Source: Lactobacillales bacterium (GTDB taxonomy: Bacteria; Bacillota; Bacilli; Lactobacillales; Streptococcaceae). Taken from it: a stretch of DNA of 9,731 nt. Below, in pieces: positions 6,018 through 9,731 of this stretch. A program made the translations under genes and the position numbers. Under the pieces are notes generated by a model. The model was not told the DNA's origin and did not search any database. It saw only the letters and a program-made list of their open reading frames with translations. Position 1 is the stretch's first letter; every line of letters begins with the position of its first letter. The DNA lies in NCBI GenBank assembly GCA_031257815.1, contig JAIRNX010000121.1, positions 1 to 9,731 on the forward strand, read 5' to 3'.

Positions 6018-8204
6018 ATGGAAAGACTAAAAATTATCTTAACTAGTATCTGGAAATTTTTAAAGCCATATTTTATAAAATTTTACATGTGGCGTAAGCG
6101 AATTTGGCGTAAGTATCAAATTAATAAAATCATGATTTTATTGATAATGATTTTTACTCTTGTTTCATCAGCGTATTTACTTTATTTAGCCAAGACAGCA
6201 AATGTTAAGACATTAAAATCTTCTTTATCGGCAAAAACAGAAATTTATGATGATAAAGGTGCTGAGGCGGGCTATCTTTTTGGGCAGAAAGGTACATATG
6301 TAAAATTAGATGGTATTTCACCATATATTCAAGATGCGGTTATTTCAACAGAGGACAAAACTTTTTATAAAAATCGCGGCGTGGATGTTTTGGGTATTTT
6401 TCGTGCAGCAGTTCGTAACATTTTACATGGAGGAATTGCTGGTGGCGGTTCGACTATTACGCAGCAATTGGCCAAAAATGCTTATTTAACGCAAAGGCAA
6501 ACCTGGGATCGCAAAGCGCGTGAGTTATTCTTAGCTTTTGAGATTAATAAAAAATATAGCAAGCAAGATATTTTAACGATGTATTTAAACAATGCCTATT
6601 TTGGTAATGGTATTTGGGGCGTGGAAGACGCCGCTTATAAATATTTTGGCAAAAGTGCTAATGATGTAAATATTGGTGAAGCAGCCATTTTAGCAGGTCT
6701 TTTAAAAGGTCCTGAGATTTATAATCCAATTAATTATCCCCAAAATGCCAAATATCGTCGTGATACTGTGCTGCAGCTTATGGTTAATAACAAAAAATTA
6801 ACTCAAAAAGAAGCAGATGACGCAGCAAGTGTTGCTACCACCTCGCAAAGTCATTATGTAGCTTTAAAGAAAGATAATTATAAATATCCTTCGTTTTTTG
6901 ATGCAGTGATTTCTGAAGCAGAAAAGAAAGCAAAAATTTCAGAGCAAGATATTTTGACCAAAGGTTATAAAATTTATACTACCTTAAATCAAAAATACCA
7001 AAATGTAATGCAGGCTTTTTACGCGGATGCTAATAACTTCCCCCAAGCTCAAGATGGGCAAGTAGCGCAATCAGCAACGGTTGCGATGGACCCAAAAACA
7101 GGTGGTGTGCAAGCCTTAGTTGGGGAAGTTGGTGATCCAGAAAAGCATGTTTTTAGAAGTTTTAATTACGCTACACAAAGCGTGCGTTCTCCTGGTTCTG
7201 CTATTAAACCACTAGTTATTTATACACCAGCTATTCAGCAAGGGTATAAAATGGACGAGATGTTGCCTAATAATGAAAAAATATTACAGGAAATCGCGCA
7301 AATACCAGGATTCGACCAAGCAGAGCATACAACAAATTATGGCAATACATATAGTGCAGATGCTCCTATGTATCAAGCTTTAGCAAAAAGTTTAAATATC
7401 CCCGCCGTATATTTGGAAAGTAAGATTGGGTTAAATAAAGCATTTAATACGGGGAAAAAATTTGGTTTACCTTTGCAAGAAAAGGATAAATATTATGGTT
7501 TAGCTTTAGGTGGACTTGCTCGTGGTGTTTCACCGTGGACAATGACACAAGCTTATGGAACTTTTGGCAATAGCGGAGAAATGGTTGAAGCGCATTTGAT
7601 AAATAAAATTGTGGATGCAACCGGATATGTGGTTTATGAAGCAAATCCTGAAGTAAGAGCGATTGTTTCCAAAAAAACAGCAATGAAAATGACAAGTATG
7701 ATGCTTGGGACCTTTAGCAATGGCACAGGAGTAAGTTTTGCGCCTTCTGGATATAAATTAGCAGGGAAAACCGGAACAACAGAAACAAGCTTTGATGCTA
7801 GTAAATCAAAAGATCAATGGGTTATTGGTTATAATCCAGATATTGTAATTACAACTTGGTTAGGCTTTGAAAAAACTGATAAAACGCATTATCTTGAAAC
7901 AAATTCAGTGCAGCAAGGTTCGATTATCTTTCGTTTTGTAGCTAATGGGGTACTGCCGCTTACTTCGAAAGAAACTTTTGATAATTTATATCCAGGAATT
8001 CAAAATGCTTTTAATATTGCCGGTAAAGATTCAGTAGATTTAAGTCAAGATACGGAGCCTAAAGATAGTAAAGTTAAAAATTTAAAGAAAAAAGCCGAAG
8101 ATGTTTTAAAAAAGGCTAAAGAAAATACTGGAAAACTTGATAAAATTGTAGATAAGGCAAAAGAAGGAATTAATAAAATAAAAAATTTTTTTGGAGGAAA
8201 TTAA
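6018..8204 (+). CDS. pbp2A: Class A penicillin-binding protein, PBP2a type
   Basis: This is a bifunctional peptidoglycan synthase: a glycosyltransferase polymerises lipid II and a transpeptidase cross-links the strands, outside the membrane. Numbered from the chosen ATG (728 residues), there is a basic cytoplasmic tail, one membrane helix at about 37-58, and a GT51 domain with catalytic Glu112 in the ED(K)xFY motif and GGGSTITQQLAKN at 142-154. The transpeptidase has S394-A-I-K397, S458-L-N460 and K584-TGT. A lysine-rich amphipathic tail (last 40 or so residues) ends the protein. Sequence and tail resemble pneumococcal PBP2a. The frame is open to an earlier ATG at 5946 (752 residues), but CGGAGG at 6007-6012 favours 6018. 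No convincing promoter was found; TTAACA at 5895-5900 is a possible -35. It heads a tight operon with the next two genes. Confidence 0.94.
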   Translation: MERLKIILTSIWKFLKPYFIKFYMWRKRIWRKYQINKIMILLIMIFTLVSSAYLLYLAKTANVKTLKSSLSAKTEIYDDKGAEAGYLFGQKGTYVKLDGISPYIQDAVISTEDKTFYKNRGVDVLGIFRAAVRNILHGGIAGGGSTITQQLAKNAYLTQRQTWDRKARELFLAFEINKKYSKQDILTMYLNNAYFGNGIWGVEDAAYKYFGKSANDVNIGEAAILAGLLKGPEIYNPINYPQNAKYRRDTVLQLMVNNKKLTQKEADDAASVATTSQSHYVALKKDNYKYPSFFDAVISEAEKKAKISEQDILTKGYKIYTTLNQKYQNVMQAFYADANNFPQAQDGQVAQSATVAMDPKTGGVQALVGEVGDPEKHVFRSFNYATQSVRSPGSAIKPLVIYTPAIQQGYKMDEMLPNNEKILQEIAQIPGFDQAEHTTNYGNTYSADAPMYQALAKSLNIPAVYLESKIGLNKAFNTGKKFGLPLQEKDKYYGLALGGLARGVSPWTMTQAYGTFGNSGEMVEAHLINKIVDATGYVVYEANPEVRAIVSKKTAMKMTSMMLGTFSNGTGVSFAPSGYKLAGKTGTTETSFDASKSKDQWVIGYNPDIVITTWLGFEKTDKTHYLETNSVQQGSIIFRFVANGVLPLTSKETFDNLYPGIQNAFNIAGKDSVDLSQDTEPKDSKVKNLKKKAEDVLKKAKENTGKLDKIVDKAKEGINKIKNFFGGN

Positions 8205-8205
8205 G

Positions 8206-8541
8206 ATGAATATTTATGATACAGCTAATCAATTGGAGCGTGAATTGCGTTCTTTACCTGAATATACGGCATTAAAAAAAGAAGTAGCCAAAGTTAAAGA
8301 AGACAGTCAAGCTTTTGAATTATTTGAAGAATTTAAAAAGATGCAAAAAGGCTTAGAACAAAAGATGCTAAAGGGTGAAGTACCTAACGCACAAGAGCAA
8401 ACAAAAATGCAAGAAGTTGCTGGAAAAATTGATAAAAATGAAGTTCTATCTACTATGCTGCAAAAAGAACGCGCTTTTAGCGTGATCGTTGAAGATGTTA
8501 TGAAATTAATCCAAGCACCCGTTCAAGAAATATATAAGTAA
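8206..8541 (+). CDS. YheA/UPF0342 (YlbF-like) family protein
   Basis: A 111-residue, highly charged, largely helical cytoplasmic protein. The opening NIYDTANQLERELR, the central FEEFKKMQKGLEQKM and the ending MKLIQAPVQEIYK match UPF0342/YheA proteins of Bacillus and lactobacilli, which are related to YlbF/YmcA. YlbF and YmcA act with YaaT as a complex that influences RNase Y and development in Bacillus. The role of YheA itself is not established, so none is assigned. The ATG at 8206 is eight bases after GGAGG (8193-8197) and one base after the pbp2A stop. A TTG at 8191 would extend the frame by five codons but overlaps the ribosome binding site, so it is rejected. It is co-transcribed with pbp2A. 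Confidence 0.9.
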   Translation: MNIYDTANQLERELRSLPEYTALKKEVAKVKEDSQAFELFEEFKKMQKGLEQKMLKGEVPNAQEQTKMQEVAGKIDKNEVLSTMLQKERAFSVIVEDVMKLIQAPVQEIYK

Positions 8542-9462
8542 ATGAAAATAACAATTACAGCTACAGCAGATAGTGTTTTGCAAGCAAAAAAATTGCTTAA
8601 GGCAGGTGTTGATGTTTTATATATCGGAGAATCAGCGTTTGGTTTACGTCTTGCAATTTCTTTTACACGTGAAGAGTTAAAAGAAGTTGTTTCTTTAGCG
8701 CACCAAGTTCAGGCAAAAGTTACAGTAGCGGCTAATGCCTTAATGCATCCAGACAAAATCAAAAATGTTTTGGAGTATTTGCGATTTTTAGAAGAGATTT
8801 TAGCTGACCAAATTGTGGTTTCTGATCCTGGCGTTATTTTTCTTTTACAAAAAGCAGGACTAAACCTTCCCTTTATCTATGAAGCATCAACTTTTGTAAC
8901 AAGTGCAAGACAAGTAAATTTTTGGGCGCAAAAAGGTGCCATTGCTGCTGTTTTAGCGCGGGAAATTCCAGCTAAAGAGCTTTTTTTAATGCGCGATCAA
9001 TTCTTAATTCCAACGGAAATGCTTGTCTACGGGGCAACAGTGATTCAGCATTCCAAAAGACCCTTATTGCAAAATTATTTTAATTTTATCAAGATCAATG
9101 AAGATCAGAGCCCGGCGCGTGATTGGTCTCTTATTGAACCGCAAGATCCACATTCGCATTATTCGATTTTTGAAGACGATCATGGCACACATATTTTTGC
9201 CAACAATGATTTAAATTTATTGCTAGAATTAGAAAAGCTAGCCAGCTGGGGTTATCATTATTGGAAGTTAGAAGGATTATATACACCCGAAGAAAATTTT
9301 GTAAAAATTGTTGAACTTTTTGTTAAGGCAAAATCTATGCTTAAAGCAGGTAAATGGGATCTAGCCAAAGCGACTTTATTGGATGAAGCTGTACGTTGTT
9401 ATCATCCGCAAAATAGAGGACTTGATACAGGATTTTTTGCTTTGGAGCCTGAGGATATCTAA
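8542..9462 (+). CDS. trhP1: U32 family protein, TrhP1/YrrN-like tRNA hydroxylation protein
   Basis: A 306-residue protein of the family long called peptidase U32. It resembles Bacillus YrrN (TrhP1), which works with TrhP2 (YrrO) in prephenate-dependent hydroxylation of wobble uridine 34 in tRNA to 5-hydroxyuridine. Matching segments are the N-terminal barrel with ADxxYIGExAFGLRLA-like sequence (24-39), ANALMH (64-69), VLARE (137-141), YGATVIQHSKRPLLQNYF (163-180) and the FEDDHGTHIFANNDL block (210-224). Cysteines that follow the EMxVxGA segment in iron-sulfur U32 proteins are absent, as in YrrN-type members. The ATG directly abuts the preceding TAA, and no strong SD precedes it, so translational coupling is likely. 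No trhP2-like gene follows in the remaining 269 bases. No obvious terminator follows the stop. Confidence 0.85.
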   Translation: MKITITATADSVLQAKKLLKAGVDVLYIGESAFGLRLAISFTREELKEVVSLAHQVQAKVTVAANALMHPDKIKNVLEYLRFLEEILADQIVVSDPGVIFLLQKAGLNLPFIYEASTFVTSARQVNFWAQKGAIAAVLAREIPAKELFLMRDQFLIPTEMLVYGATVIQHSKRPLLQNYFNFIKINEDQSPARDWSLIEPQDPHSHYSIFEDDHGTHIFANNDLNLLLELEKLASWGYHYWKLEGLYTPEENFVKIVELFVKAKSMLKAGKWDLAKATLLDEAVRCYHPQNRGLDTGFFALEPEDI

Positions 9463-9477
9463 GTAAGATTGAGCTTA

Positions 9478-9539
9478 AACGAAAAATTTTGGAACATTTT
9501 CGTTGGACAAAAATAGAACATTTCTACTGAGCAACGACA
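9478..9539. mobile_element. Remnant resembling an IS21-type element end
   Basis: The motif GAACATTT occurs twice 24 bases apart (9492-9499 and 9516-9523), and the sequence closes with CAACGACA at 9532-9539. The final 26 bases align without gaps to 176-201 (18 matches), and TTTTGGAACATTTTC (9487-9501) is identical to 173-187. A TGT/ACA terminus with repeated internal binding motifs is typical of IS21-family ends, where IstA binds. No istA/istB genes are present, so this is at most a solo end or decayed scar. The family assignment is inference from motif style. Confidence 0.4.
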
Positions 9540-9613
9540 CATCTAGTAATCTATATACTTTCCTATTTTAGAACCTCGCATAATAAAGTTAAAATGTGAA
9601 AATATTTTCCATA

Positions 9614-9626
9614 TATAGTGCTTTAA
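9614..9626. repeat. Direct repeat TATAGTGCTTTAA, copy 1
   Basis: Thirteen bases identical to 9717-9729, 103 bases apart. With one mismatch on each side the match grows to 16 positions (ending in C at 9628 and 9731). The role is unknown; operator half-sites for a gene beyond the right edge are possible. Confidence 0.5.
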
Positions 9627-9716
9627 CCTAAAAAGTATCAAGATGAAAATATTGATAAATTGCAGAACTAAGATTTTTAGAATTAGGAATAATGTCAATC
9701 AACGCGTGTTTCATGT

Positions 9717-9729
9717 TATAGTGCTTTAA
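9717..9729. repeat. Direct repeat TATAGTGCTTTAA, copy 2
   Basis: Second copy of the 13-base repeat at 9614-9626, lying at the very end of the window, so further copies beyond the edge cannot be excluded. Only two copies are visible, and the 103-base period is too long for an ordinary CRISPR unit. Confidence 0.5.
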
Positions 9730-9731
9730 TC

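Larger units (their letters stand above)
9463..9731. other. Non-coding tail of the window
   Basis: No open frame with a plausible start and ribosome binding site was found on either strand, and no intrinsic terminator for the upstream operon is evident. The stretch contains an insertion-sequence-end-like sequence (9478-9539) and a 13-base direct repeat (9614-9626 and 9717-9729). The rest is AT-rich and featureless to me. Confidence 0.6.

Noticed and set aside
7444..7695. 83-codon open frame on the minus strand
   Set aside because: It is antisense within the transpeptidase domain of pbp2A, whose catalytic motifs are intact; composition and start context do not support a gene.
8191..8205. TTG start extending the YheA-like gene by five codons
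   Set aside because: The extra codons are the GGAGG ribosome binding site itself and overlap the end of pbp2A; the ATG at 8206 restores the family N-terminus.
153..9539. Whole window as one composite transposon bounded by the two IS-end-like sequences
   Set aside because: The enclosed genes include rnpA and pbp2A, the two ends have the same orientation at the matching part, and there is no transposase.
9614..9731. Start of a CRISPR array
   Set aside because: The repeat is only 13 bases with a 103-base period and two copies, and no cas gene is visible.

Overview
This window reads as chromosomal DNA of a low-GC Gram-positive bacterium, most likely a member of the Lactobacillales. The main reasons are a class A penicillin-binding protein of the streptococcal/lactobacillal PBP2a type, a YheA/UPF0342 protein, a TrhP1/YrrN-type U32 protein, strong AGGAGG-type ribosome binding sites, and a lysine riboswitch in front of an amino-acid ABC transporter whose binding protein is fused to the permease. 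The species cannot be read from the sequence.

Layout. Bases 1-280 are mostly non-coding. They hold a possible minus-strand gene start at the left edge, a 17-bp-stem palindrome (153-201) that resembles an insertion-sequence end, and the promoter of the transporter operon. Bases 282-490 are a lysine riboswitch with an intrinsic terminator. It controls two genes: a 540-residue binding protein/permease fusion (542-2164) and its ATPase (2166-2897). A large gene with its own extended -10 promoter follows (3013-5439). It encodes a secreted protein with about 12 ankyrin repeats, an acidic/proline-rich linker and a C-terminal Smr (nicking-endonuclease family) domain. It converges on rnpA (5513-5857, minus strand, TTG start), and the two share a bidirectional terminator. 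Divergent from rnpA runs a tight three-gene operon: pbp2A (6018-8204), a yheA-like gene (8206-8541) and a trhP1-like gene (8542-9462). The last 269 bases have no gene. They contain a second insertion-sequence-end-like sequence and a 13-bp direct repeat.

Functional reading. The first operon imports lysine or a closely related cationic amino acid and is shut off by lysine. The last operon mixes peptidoglycan synthesis, a small helical protein of unknown function, and tRNA wobble-uridine hydroxylation. RnpA is the protein subunit of RNase P, found here away from its usual rpmH-rnpA-yidC setting.

The most unusual item is the secreted ankyrin-Smr protein. A nucleic-acid-active fold is attached to a eukaryote-style protein-interaction scaffold and exported from the cell. 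Its arginine codon use differs strongly from that of the neighbouring pbp2A (18 of 29 AGA/AGG against 4 of 17), and it sits between housekeeping genes, so I infer it was acquired. It is a candidate for a previously undescribed host- or competitor-directed effector.
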